A DNA stretch of 20,586 nucleotides. Source: DASRCB01 sp035653295 (GTDB lineage: Bacteria; Acidobacteriota; Terriglobia; Bryobacterales; Bryobacteraceae). Shown piece after piece: positions 1 to 7,455 of this stretch. The notes below the pieces were generated by a model. The model was given only the letters and a program-made list of their open reading frames with translations. It was not told where the DNA came from and ran no database searches. A program made the translations under genes and the position numbers. The stretch spans positions 1 to 20,586 of the forward strand of contig DASRCB010000378.1 of the NCBI GenBank assembly GCA_035653295.1. Reading direction: 5' to 3'. Numbering within the stretch: position 1 is the stretch's first letter; the number at the start of each line of letters is the position of its first letter.

Positions 1-1224
1 ACCCGGGCGCGTAACCAGCATGTTCCCGAGGAACCAGACCGTCACCGCCAGGAACACCAGCGGTGTGGCCGGATATCCAGGCATGCGATACGGGCGAGGC
101 AGCTCGGGACGCGTCCTGCGCAAAACGATCACGGCCGCCATCATCAGGCCGTAAAACACCCAGATTCCGAACAGCGCATAATCGATGAGCGATTCGTACG
201 ACCCTGTCAGCACCAGCACCGCCGCCCAAATGCCCTGGGCTGTAATCGCGAACCCCGGCGTGCCATACCGGGGATGGACTTTCGCGAACCGGCGAAAGAA
301 GAGCCCGTCCGCCGCCTGCGCGAAATACACGCGCGGAATGGTCAGGAAGCAGCCGTTCAGCGTGCCCACCAGCGACAGCAGAATAATAATCGAAATCCCC
401 GACGCGCCGGCGGGCCCGAGGACTCGCGCGGCTGCATCCGCCCCAACGTGGGGAGTGGCTGCGATCTCCGAAACTGTCATGACCCGCAGAAAACCAACAT
501 TGGCCAGAAGGTAGATCGCCATCACCACCAGGGTCCCGATCAACAGCGCGCGTACGATGTTGCGCTTTGGATCGCGGATCTCGCCGGCGACAAACGTCAG
601 CTGCACCCAACCGTCATAGCCCACGAGAACCGCAATCAGCGCGACGCCAAAACTACTCAGCGAAATCGCCGGCGCGCCCTGGGACGCCGCTGCATCCGTC
701 ACGGGCGAGCCAAGCAGCAGCGCGGCCGAGATGATCACTGCAATTCCCGCCAGCTTCGCCACAGTGAAGCTGTTCTGCACGAGGGCGCCGAGTTTCACGC
801 CACGATAATTGACCCACGTGAAGAGACCCAGTAGGGCGAGGCTGAGGAGCTTCGAGACAAGCGCCGGGAGCGGCGTGAAATACGAAACGTATATCGAAAA
901 AACCACCGACAACCACGCCACCTGCGCGCTGCGGGCCACCGTGAACAGCGACCAGCCACAAAGAAAGGCCACGCCGGGTCCATAAGCCTCGCGCAGGAAC
1001 ACATACTGGCCGCCGGTTGCGGGAAGCGCCGCACCCAGTTCGGCGCACCCCAGCGCGCCAATGAATGAAACCACGCCGGCCGTCACCCAGATGGCCATGA
1101 TCATCGGCGCTGACGGAACGCTTCGCGCCACCAGATTCGGCACCACAAAAATGCCGCCGCCGATCATGACCCCGATCACGATGGCAATGGAGTCGAACAG
1201 CGACAAACGTCGGGCGAGTTCCAC
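1..1224 (-). CDS. APC-superfamily amino acid permease (C-terminus outside window)
   Basis: Inner-membrane amino acid/amine transporter of the APC superfamily (LAT/AdiC-like). The leftward frame is open from about 1250 to the window edge. It reads VELARRLSLFDSIAIVIGVM and then MIGGGIFVVPNLV; the G-rich IGGGIF stretch in the first helix is the family's substrate-binding signature. A second helix follows with ALGCAELGAALPATGGQYVF, the typical APC helix-2 region, then at least eight more hydrophobic segments, including GYDGWVQLTFVAGEIRDPKR, the usual cytoplasmic loop before helix 7. About 408 residues are present and the end is missing. The GTG at 1222-1224 was chosen because the protein starts there as in relatives; in-frame TTG codons at 1246-1251 with a weak AAGAG ahead of them are alternatives, and there is no in-frame ATG. 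It diverges from the tetR gene. Substrate cannot be told. The family call is firm, the start is not. Confidence 0.88.
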   Translation of the reverse strand, partial: MELARRLSLFDSIAIVIGVMIGGGIFVVPNLVARSVPSAPMIMAIWVTAGVVSFIGALGCAELGAALPATGGQYVFLREAYGPGVAFLCGWSLFTVARSAQVAWLSVVFSIYVSYFTPLPALVSKLLSLALLGLFTWVNYRGVKLGALVQNSFTVAKLAGIAVIISAALLLGSPVTDAAASQGAPAISLSSFGVALIAVLVGYDGWVQLTFVAGEIRDPKRNIVRALLIGTLVVMAIYLLANVGFLRVMTVSEIAATPHVGADAAARVLGPAGASGISIIILLSLVGTLNGCFLTIPRVYFAQAADGLFFRRFAKVHPRYGTPGFAITAQGIWAAVLVLTGSYESLIDYALFGIWVFYGLMMAAVIVLRRTRPELPRPYRMPGYPATPLVFLAVTVWFLGNMLVTRPG

Positions 1225-1256
1225 GAGTGAGATTGACCGAGGATACAACAAAACTC

Positions 1257-1286
1257 TTGCATCCCACTGCCAATCAATCGTATATT
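1257..1286 (+). promoter_or_regulatory. Candidate sigma-70-like promoter of the TetR/efflux operon
   Basis: TTGCAT (1257-1262) and TATATT (1281-1286) are separated by 18 bases in an AT-rich island between the divergent permease and tetR genes. Transcription would begin near 1293, only about 6 bases before the ATG at 1299, and no Shine-Dalgarno sequence precedes that ATG. This suggests a leaderless or nearly leaderless first gene. The island also carries CGTAT twice (1279-1283 and 1296-1300), which could be part of an autoregulatory operator. Prediction by eye only. Confidence 0.4.
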
Positions 1287-1298
1287 TTAAACAAACGT

Positions 1299-1928
1299 AT
1301 GAATGGGCAGCTAACGACGCGTGATCGCATTCTCGACGCTGCCGAGGAACTCTTTGCTCATCAGGGCTTTGACGCTACTTCCCTCAGGGAGATCACGAGC
1401 GCCGCCGGTGTTAACCTCGCCGCCGTTAACTACCACTTCCAATCGAAGGAAGCCCTACTAAAGGCGGTCGTCGGCCGCCGTCTGACGCCATTGAATGAGC
1501 GCCGCCTGTCGCTGCTCGACGAAATCGAACGCACCGGACAGCTGACTCTCGAAACCATTTTCGAGGCCCTGATCGTTCCCGTCCTGGAGCTTCACGCACA
1601 CGCTCCGAACTTCGTGCCCATCATGGGCCGCGTCTACACGGCACCCGGCGCCCTCGTGGAGCTGGTGATTCGGGAGCATATGAAACCCGTCTCCGAACGA
1701 TTCGTTCCCGTCCTCCAACGGGCGCTGCCGCACCTGTCGCCCATCGAGCTGATGTGGCGCATTCAGTTCACCATCGGCGCGGTCTCACACGTGATGGCCG
1801 GCTCGCCCCTGATTCGCGCCATCTCCGGCGGCATTTGCGAGCCGAGCGACACAGCCACTGTCCGCCGCCAACTCATGCCTTACGTGCTGGCCGGCTTCTC
1901 CGCCCCAGCTCCAAAGGAGCACTCATGA
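1299..1928 (+). CDS. TetR-family regulator of the downstream efflux operon (CecR-like)
   Basis: A 209-residue one-component repressor. The N-terminus is a standard TetR helix-turn-helix: TTRDRILDAAEELFAHQGF (about residues 6-24), then SLREITSAAGVNLAAVNYHF and SKEALL (about 28-54). The C-terminal 150 residues form the variable ligand-binding and dimer domain. Being the first gene of a TolC-HlyD-ABC-ABC-permease-permease operon, it most likely represses that operon and is released by an exported compound, as CecR (YbiH) does for ybhGFSR in E. coli; this is inference from gene order. The ATG at 1299 was preferred over an upstream ATG at 1227 because the TetR domain begins just after it and the upstream residues overlap the divergent permease and the likely promoter. 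The stop overlaps the next start (ATGA at 1925-1928). Confidence 0.9.
   Translation: MNGQLTTRDRILDAAEELFAHQGFDATSLREITSAAGVNLAAVNYHFQSKEALLKAVVGRRLTPLNERRLSLLDEIERTGQLTLETIFEALIVPVLELHAHAPNFVPIMGRVYTAPGALVELVIREHMKPVSERFVPVLQRALPHLSPIELMWRIQFTIGAVSHVMAGSPLIRAISGGICEPSDTATVRRQLMPYVLAGFSAPAPKEHS
1913..1919 (+). promoter_or_regulatory. Strong ribosome binding site fixing the tolC-like start
   Basis: AAAGGAG, 5 bases before the ATG at 1925. It lies inside the end of the tetR gene. It selects 1925 (followed by a second in-frame ATG at 1928) over the long upstream open extension of this frame, and fits translational coupling to tetR. Confidence 0.7.
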
Positions 1929-3289
1929 TGTACGGCTTTTTATGGCGCAGGCCTTTGGCTTGCATGGCTGTCGTCACCGCCGCACTCGCCCAAACGCCGG
2001 ACCACCTTCAGCCCCGCCCCACCGTGCTCGACCTGAGCCTGCGCAAGGCTGTCGAGATCGCTCTTTCACCCGAAGGCAGCACCCCCGCGCAGCTCGCCGA
2101 CGAGGCCGTGAAACAGGCCGAAGCGCGCCGCGGCGAAGCCCGCGCTGCTCTGCTTCCGAACGTCGACGGCTATTTCACCGGCGAGAACTTCACCCGCAAC
2201 CTTCAGGCTTTCGGCGTCACGCTGGTGAACGTGCCCGGGCTTCACCTCAATCTCCCGGCCGTCGTCGGTCCGCTGAACAACTGGGACGCGCGCGCCACCG
2301 GTACGCAAAGCATTCTGGATCTGAGCGCGATTACGCAGTACCGCGCTTCCAAAGTGAACACCGAGGCCGCCCGCTCCGATCGCGACGGCACGCGCAATCA
2401 GGTCACCGATCAGGTAGCGCGCGCGTATCTCAACGCCATCCGCGCCGACGCCGCCGTGGAGAGCACGCACGCGGATGTCCGGCTCTCGGAAGACCTGGTG
2501 CGCCTCGCGCAAAGTCAGAAAAACGCAGGGACCGGGACCGCCATCGAGATCACCCGGCAGCAGGTGCAGCTCGCCAACGATCGCCAGCGGCTCATTCAGG
2601 CGCAGAACCAGCGTGACCTCGCCCACCTTCAGTTGCTGAGGACACTCGGGCTTCGGCTCGATACGGCGTTCGTCCTCACCGACAAGTTGTCTTTCATGCC
2701 CATCCCCGACGTGAACGAAGCCGATGCGGTCGCGGCGGCAAAAAAGAACCGGCCCGATCTGCGCGGACAACAGCAGCACGAGCAGGTGGCGCGCCTGAAT
2801 TACGATGCGAAGAAGTACGAGCGTCTGCCATCGCTCACGGCCTTCGCCGATGCTGGCGATATCGGGCTCAGCCTGAGCGACACTCTTCCGACCAGGACCT
2901 ATGGCGCCACGTTGCGCATCCCCATCTACAACGGCGGCCGGCGCGACGCCGAGCGGGCGGAACGCGCCTCGCAGCTCCGGCAGGAGCGCATTCGCACCGC
3001 CGACCTCCGCGAGCAGGTGGAGCTCGAAGTACGCCAGGCGATCGACTCCCTGCACTCCGCCGCGGCTGAGGTCCAGGCGGCCGAAGAGGGCGTGAAGCTC
3101 GCCGAGGACGAGGTGGCCCATGCGGAGCGGCGTTACAAGGCGGGGGTCACCAACAGCATCGAAGTGACGGACGCGCAGACGCGCCTTACCCGCGCGCACG
3201 ACAACCGCATCACCGCGCTTTACGACTACAATCTGGCGCGCATCGAGCTGGGCACTGCCACCGGCGACGTCCAGAGTTACATCCCCTGA
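1925..3289 (+). CDS. TolC-like outer membrane efflux protein
   Basis: A 454-residue outer-membrane efflux channel of the OEP family. After a short signal peptide (MMYGFLWRRPLACMAVVTAA, cleavage probably after ALA near residue 22) come two OEP repeats rich in long amphipathic helices. The second repeat carries LRIPIYNGGRRDAERAERAS, the usual OEP 'hydrophobic-x-GG-R' turn before the last long helix, and ends with ERRYKAGVTNSIEVTDAQTR, the family's typical C-terminal helix turn. Trimers form the beta barrel and periplasmic tunnel that the HlyD-type adaptor from the next gene docks to. The start is set by AAAGGAG and overlaps the tetR stop; the stop lies 7 bases before the adaptor gene. In E. coli the equivalent ybh system has no linked channel gene and relies on TolC, so this operon carries its own. 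Confidence 0.92.
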   Translation: MMYGFLWRRPLACMAVVTAALAQTPDHLQPRPTVLDLSLRKAVEIALSPEGSTPAQLADEAVKQAEARRGEARAALLPNVDGYFTGENFTRNLQAFGVTLVNVPGLHLNLPAVVGPLNNWDARATGTQSILDLSAITQYRASKVNTEAARSDRDGTRNQVTDQVARAYLNAIRADAAVESTHADVRLSEDLVRLAQSQKNAGTGTAIEITRQQVQLANDRQRLIQAQNQRDLAHLQLLRTLGLRLDTAFVLTDKLSFMPIPDVNEADAVAAAKKNRPDLRGQQQHEQVARLNYDAKKYERLPSLTAFADAGDIGLSLSDTLPTRTYGATLRIPIYNGGRRDAERAERASQLRQERIRTADLREQVELEVRQAIDSLHSAAAEVQAAEEGVKLAEDEVAHAERRYKAGVTNSIEVTDAQTRLTRAHDNRITALYDYNLARIELGTATGDVQSYIP

Positions 3290-3296
3290 GGCATTC

Positions 3297-4472
3297 ATGA
3301 AACGGAAAATCGTGATCCCCATCTTGCTCGTGGCGGCGGTCCTCATCGGCGCCGGCGTGCTGTGGTCGATGCGCGCCAACCGCGCCGATCCCAACCGGCT
3401 TCACGTCTTCGGCAACATCGAGCTGACGGAAGCCGACCTCTCCTTCAAAGTGCCTGGACGGCTGGTGGCGCTCACCGTGGCGGAAGGCGATTTCGTCCAC
3501 AAAGGCCAGGTCGTGGCGCGCCTCGATCAGGATCAGACGCTGGAGCAGAAGCGCCTCAACGAAGCTCAGGTGACCAGCGCGCAATCGCAGCTCCAGCAGG
3601 GCCAGACCGCTGTCGAGTTGCAGCGCGCCACCCTGCGCGACGAGGTTGCCGCGCGCCGGGCCGATCTGGCGCAGGCGCAGGCCCACCTCGCCGAGATGCT
3701 GGCGGGCTCGCGTCCGCAGGAGATCGAACAAGCCGCCGCGGCCGTCGCCGACGCGCGCACCCAGGCGCAACTGGCGAAGGACGATCTGAACCGCGCCGAT
3801 CAGCTTATGAAAACCGACGACATCTCCCGCGCCCAGTACGAGCAGTATCGGACCCGCCACAACAGCGCCGTGGCGCAGCTGCAGCAGGCTGAAAAACGAT
3901 TGGACCTGGTAAAGGAGGGGCCGCGAACGGAGGATATCGATCAAGCGCGCGCCGGCGTCGCCCGCGCCGAGGCGGCCCTGAAGCTGAGTGAGTCGAACCA
4001 GCTGGAGCTGCGCCGCAAACAGGAAGACCTGACCGCGCGTCGCGCCCAGATCGAACAGGCCCGCGCACAGCTGGGCATCACCGACGTGCAGCTCTCGGAC
4101 ATGGTCCTGCGGTCGCCGATCGACGGCGTGGTGCTGGTGAAGTCGGCGGAGCTGGGCGAAGTACTGGCCGCGGGCACAACGGTGGTAACGGTCGGCGATA
4201 TCGACCACCCATGGGTTCGCGCCTACATTAACGAGCCCGATCTCCCGCGCGTGCACATCGGCGAGAACGCTGTCGTGCATACCGACGGCGGGCGCTCTTT
4301 CCAGGGACGAGTCTCCTTCATTTCCTCGCAGGCGGAGTTCACGCCACGGCAGATTCAGACGCCGGAAGAGCGCGTCAAGCTCGTCTACCGCATCAAGATC
4401 GACACCGAGAATCCCGGCCGCGCGCTGAAATCCAACATGCCGGTCGATGCGACCCTGGCGCTAAGCCAATGA
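3297..4472 (+). CDS. HlyD/YbhG-like membrane fusion (adaptor) protein
   Basis: A 391-residue periplasmic adaptor that bridges the ABC transporter and the outer-membrane channel. Residues 5-23 are an uncleaved N-terminal anchor or signal (IVIPILLVAAVLIGAGVLW). The first half of the barrel-sandwich (lipoyl) domain follows (LSFKVPGRLVALTVAEGDFV, about 49-68), then a long, Gln/Ala/Arg-rich coiled-coil hairpin (about 75-260). The returning sandwich half (LRSPIDGVVLVKSAELGEVL, about 271-290) and a beta-barrel domain end the protein. The phrases DHPWVRAYINEPDLPRVHIG and AEFTPRQIQTPEERVKLVYR closely resemble E. coli YbhG from memory, which makes the YbhG subfamily the best call. GAGG 5 bases upstream supports the start; the stop overlaps the next gene (ATGA at 4469-4472). 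Confidence 0.93.
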   Translation: MKRKIVIPILLVAAVLIGAGVLWSMRANRADPNRLHVFGNIELTEADLSFKVPGRLVALTVAEGDFVHKGQVVARLDQDQTLEQKRLNEAQVTSAQSQLQQGQTAVELQRATLRDEVAARRADLAQAQAHLAEMLAGSRPQEIEQAAAAVADARTQAQLAKDDLNRADQLMKTDDISRAQYEQYRTRHNSAVAQLQQAEKRLDLVKEGPRTEDIDQARAGVARAEAALKLSESNQLELRRKQEDLTARRAQIEQARAQLGITDVQLSDMVLRSPIDGVVLVKSAELGEVLAAGTTVVTVGDIDHPWVRAYINEPDLPRVHIGENAVVHTDGGRSFQGRVSFISSQAEFTPRQIQTPEERVKLVYRIKIDTENPGRALKSNMPVDATLALSQ

Positions 4473-5389
4473 TCATCCGCGCCGCCAACCTCACCCGCCG
4501 TTTCGGCGCACTCACTGCCGTCGACCACCTCAACCTGGACATCGCCGCAGGCGAAATCTTCGGCCTCGTCGGTCCCGACGGCGCCGGCAAAACCACAACC
4601 CTTCGCCTGCTGTGCGGCCTCATGGATGCTACCGAAGGCAGCGCCACCGTCGCCGGACACGACGTCGCCCGCGAGCCCGACAAGGTAAAAGATCAAATCG
4701 GCTACATGGCCCAGCGCTTCGGTCTCTACAGCGACCTCACCGTTGACGAGAACATGGCCTTCTACGCCGACCTGTTCGGCGTCGCGGGCGCCGAGCGCGA
4801 CCGCCTCCTGCGCCAGCTTCTCGCCATGACCCGCATGGAGCCTTTTCGCCGCCGCGCGGCCGGCAAGCTGTCCGGCGGCATGAAACAGAAGCTCGCGCTC
4901 ATGTGTACGCTCCTGCATCACCCGCGCATCCTGTTTCTGGACGAGCCCACCAACGGCGTGGATCCCGTCTCCCGGCGCGATTTCTGGGCCATTCTCTATC
5001 AGCTCGTCCGAGACGGCCTCACTCTGTTCGTGACCACCGCTTACCTCGATGAAGCGGAGCGCTGCAACCGAGTCGGCCTGATGAACCAGGGCCGGCTGAT
5101 CCGCTGTGACGCGCCGCGAAGCCTGCGCGAACACCTCGAGGATGCCTGTTATCGCGTCTCCACCACCGACCAGCGCCGCGCGCGTGAAGTTCTGCAATCA
5201 AAAGCTCTGGCCGTGGCGCCATCGGGCGCGTATCTTCACGTATTCGTTTCCCCTGACGCCAAGCCGGAAGACCTCCGCGGCGCACTGACCGGCGCCGGCG
5301 TACAAGTCCGCGAGTTCGAGCGCATCGTCCCCTCGCTCGAAGACGTCTTCATCGCCCTGGTCCGCAAAGCGGAGACCGGCCATGCCTGA
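4469..5389 (+). CDS. ABC exporter ATPase 1, equivalent to the N-terminal half of YbhF
   Basis: A 306-residue nucleotide-binding subunit. Walker A is GPDGAGKTT (35-43), the signature motif LSGGMKQ (134-140), Walker B ILFLDEP with catalytic Glu159 (154-160), and the D-loop follows (GVDP). The switch (H-loop) position reads TTAYLDEAE, so the usual His is Ala191 (codon at 5039-5041). The D in GPDGAGK, the MKQKL after the signature, and the non-His switch all match the N-terminal half of E. coli YbhF as remembered. The last 90 residues are the C-terminal extension usual for ABC-2 ATPases (EDVFIALV near the end). It should pair with the next gene's ATPase as a heterodimer with one degenerate site. 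Starts inside the adaptor stop and overlaps the next gene by 8 bases. Confidence 0.94.
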   Translation: MIIRAANLTRRFGALTAVDHLNLDIAAGEIFGLVGPDGAGKTTTLRLLCGLMDATEGSATVAGHDVAREPDKVKDQIGYMAQRFGLYSDLTVDENMAFYADLFGVAGAERDRLLRQLLAMTRMEPFRRRAAGKLSGGMKQKLALMCTLLHHPRILFLDEPTNGVDPVSRRDFWAILYQLVRDGLTLFVTTAYLDEAERCNRVGLMNQGRLIRCDAPRSLREHLEDACYRVSTTDQRRAREVLQSKALAVAPSGAYLHVFVSPDAKPEDLRGALTGAGVQVREFERIVPSLEDVFIALVRKAETGHA

Positions 5390-6323
5390 GCACGCCGTCC
5401 AACTCCGCGATCTTGTGAAGCGCTTCGGTGAGTTCATAGCCGTCGACCACGTCACACTCGAAGTCGCCCGCGGCGAGATCTTCGGCTTTCTCGGCCCTAA
5501 CGGCGCAGGCAAGTCCACCACCATTCGCATCCTCTGCGGGCTGCTGGCGCCCACTGAGGGCGAAGCGCGCGTCGGCGGCCTCGACGTGCGCACCCAGGCC
5601 GAAGAGATCAAGCGCCACATCGGCTACATGTCCCAGAAATTCTCGCTTTATGACGACCTCACCGTCGCAGAGAACATCGACTTTTTCGGCGGCGTGTATG
5701 GCGTCGAGAACGGCAGGCTCGCCGAACGGCGCGAGTACGTGCTGAAAATGGCCGGCCTCGAGGACCGCCGGACCACCATGACGCACCTGCTTTCCGGCGG
5801 CTGGAAACAGCGCCTCGCGCTGGGGTGCGCGATCCTCCACGATCCGCCGATTCTGTTTCTCGACGAACCCACCTCCGGCGTCGACCCGATCGCCCGCCGC
5901 GCGTTCTGGGACCTTATTTACGAGTTGTCCGCCTCCGGCCACACCGTCTTCGTCACGACGCACTACATGGACGAAGCGGAATACTGCCACCGCGTCGCAC
6001 TCATGGACGCCGGCAAAGTCATCGCCCTCGGCGCACCCGACGAACTAAAGCGCTCGCTCGAGAGCCATCACATTATTTATCTGGAAACCAGCGACATCCT
6101 CGAAAGCATGAAGGTGATCGAAAAACTGCCCGGCGTATCCGATGTGGCCGTCTTCGGCGGCGGCCTGCACGTTACGGTAGCCGATTACGATGCCGCCGCA
6201 CCGCGGATTCGCGGCGCGCTCGATCGCGCCGGCATCTCCGTGGGCGAGTTGCAGCGCATCCAGCCCTCCATGGAGGACGTTTTCGTCGCCATGATCGAGA
6301 AGGCCGAGAAGGAGCGCTCATGA
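5382..6323 (+). CDS. ABC exporter ATPase 2, equivalent to the C-terminal half of YbhF
   Basis: A 313-residue ATPase subunit with Walker A GPNGAGKST (38-46), signature LSGGWKQR (137-144, with Trp where Gln is usual), Walker B ILFLDEP with Glu162 (157-163), and a canonical switch His194 in TTHYMDEAEYC. It is homologous to the upstream ATPase yet keeps the residues the other lacks, so the pair is asymmetric, like the two halves of YbhF. The C-terminal extension ends in SMEDVFVAMIEKAEKE, typical of ABC-2 ATPases. GGAG sits 7 bases before the ATG at 5382, within the end of the previous gene; the stop overlaps the next start (ATGA at 6320-6323). It drives export through the two downstream permeases at the inner membrane. 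Confidence 0.94.
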   Translation: MPEHAVQLRDLVKRFGEFIAVDHVTLEVARGEIFGFLGPNGAGKSTTIRILCGLLAPTEGEARVGGLDVRTQAEEIKRHIGYMSQKFSLYDDLTVAENIDFFGGVYGVENGRLAERREYVLKMAGLEDRRTTMTHLLSGGWKQRLALGCAILHDPPILFLDEPTSGVDPIARRAFWDLIYELSASGHTVFVTTHYMDEAEYCHRVALMDAGKVIALGAPDELKRSLESHHIIYLETSDILESMKVIEKLPGVSDVAVFGGGLHVTVADYDAAAPRIRGALDRAGISVGELQRIQPSMEDVFVAMIEKAEKERS

Positions 6324-7453
6324 GCCTTCGCCGGCTGCGCGCAGTCACCCGCAAGGAATTCCTCCACATCATCCGCGACACGCGCAGCCTGATTATCGCC
6401 CTCGCGCTGCCCTTCATCATGCTCATGATGTTCGGGTACGCGCTCACACTCGACGTGGACCACATCCCGCTCTACGTCTACGATCAGGACCACACCCCAC
6501 AGAGCCGGGAACTCATCGACCGCTTCGGTGGGTCGCGCTACTTCGATATCCGCGGCTATGTGGATCGCTACTCCGCCATCGAGCGCGCCGTCGATCGCGA
6601 CCGCATCCTCATGGCCCTCGTCATCCCGCGCGACCACGCCCGCCGCCTGCTGTCCGGCGATCCGGTGAGCGTGCAGGTGCTCATCGACGGCAGCGATTCG
6701 AATACCGCTTCCATCGCGCTCGGTTATGCGCAAAGCGTCGTCGGCGCATACGCGGCGGAACTCCAGGCCAGCGGCCAAATGCAGCACGGCGGCATCCGGC
6801 TGAACCTCTCGGTTGACCCCCGCGTTCGCGTGCTCTACAACAGTGATCTGAAATCGAAGAACTTCATCGTCCCGGGACTCATCGCGGTTACGCTGATGAT
6901 CATCGCCGCCCTGCTCACGTCACTAACCATCGCGCGCGAATGGGAGAGCGGCGCCATGGAGCAGCTGCTTTCAACCCCCCTCCGTCCAGGTGAGATCGTA
7001 CTTGGAAAGCTGCTTGCCTATTTCGGGGTCGGCCTGCTGGACATGCTGAGCTGCGTCGTGGTCGGCGTCTTCATTTTTCAGGTTCCGCTGCGCGGAACCG
7101 TCTGGTTCCTGTTCTTCACCAGTTGTCTCTTTCTGTTCGGCGCGCTCTGCTGGGGCATCATGATCTCCGCCATGGCGCGCACGCAGCTGCTGGCCTACCA
7201 AATGGGCATGCTCAGCTCGTTCCTGCCCGCGTTCCTGCTGTCCGGCTTCATCTACGCAATCGAGAACATGCCGCGGGTCATTCAGTTCATCAGCTACATC
7301 GTGCCAGCCCGCTATTTCGTCAACATATTGAAGGGGATCTTCCTTAAGGGTGTGGGCATCGCCGCACTCTGGCATGAAGTGCTGTTCCTGCTGGGCTACG
7401 CCGTGCTCGTCTTCATCCTCGCGTCGCACCGAATGCGCCAGAAGGTGGCCTGA
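6320..7453 (+). CDS. ABC-2 type permease (YbhS-like)
   Basis: A 377-residue inner-membrane subunit. The cytoplasmic N-terminal helix (RLRAVTRKEFLHIIRDTRSL) leads into TM1 (about 24-43). A large periplasmic domain follows (about 45-180; VYDQDHTPQSRELIDRF is the family's usual opening). Five more membrane segments lie at about 183-205, 230-253, 262-284, 295-313 and 351-369. The cytoplasmic loop after TM2, REWESGAMEQLLSTPLRP, is the classic ABC-2 'E-x-G-T-x-E-x-L-x-x-T-P' coupling signature. GGAG 5 bases before the ATG at 6320 and the ATGA overlap set the start, although the reading frame stays open far upstream. Probably heterodimerises with the next gene's product. Confidence 0.93.
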   Translation: MSLRRLRAVTRKEFLHIIRDTRSLIIALALPFIMLMMFGYALTLDVDHIPLYVYDQDHTPQSRELIDRFGGSRYFDIRGYVDRYSAIERAVDRDRILMALVIPRDHARRLLSGDPVSVQVLIDGSDSNTASIALGYAQSVVGAYAAELQASGQMQHGGIRLNLSVDPRVRVLYNSDLKSKNFIVPGLIAVTLMIIAALLTSLTIAREWESGAMEQLLSTPLRPGEIVLGKLLAYFGVGLLDMLSCVVVGVFIFQVPLRGTVWFLFFTSCLFLFGALCWGIMISAMARTQLLAYQMGMLSSFLPAFLLSGFIYAIENMPRVIQFISYIVPARYFVNILKGIFLKGVGIAALWHEVLFLLGYAVLVFILASHRMRQKVA

Positions 7454-7455
7454 AT

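Noticed and set aside
653..1273. A leftward open frame of about 206 codons with an ATG, looking like a separate gene
   Set aside because: Its product is arginine-rich and has no recognisable domain, while the neighbouring leftward frame encodes a textbook APC permease through the same bases. There is also no frameshift in the permease.
2066..3394. Long leftward open frame (442 codons) opposite the TolC-like gene, with similar long frames opposite the adaptor gene and the receptor gene
   Set aside because: These mirror the G/C-biased codon pattern of the real genes on the other strand. The products lack domains, and the sense-strand genes are certain.
5036..5050. The missing switch histidine of ATPase 1 as a sign of a dead pseudogene
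   Set aside because: Walker A, signature and Walker B motifs are intact, the frame is complete, and the same position is non-histidine in the N-terminal half of YbhF, so it is a subfamily trait.
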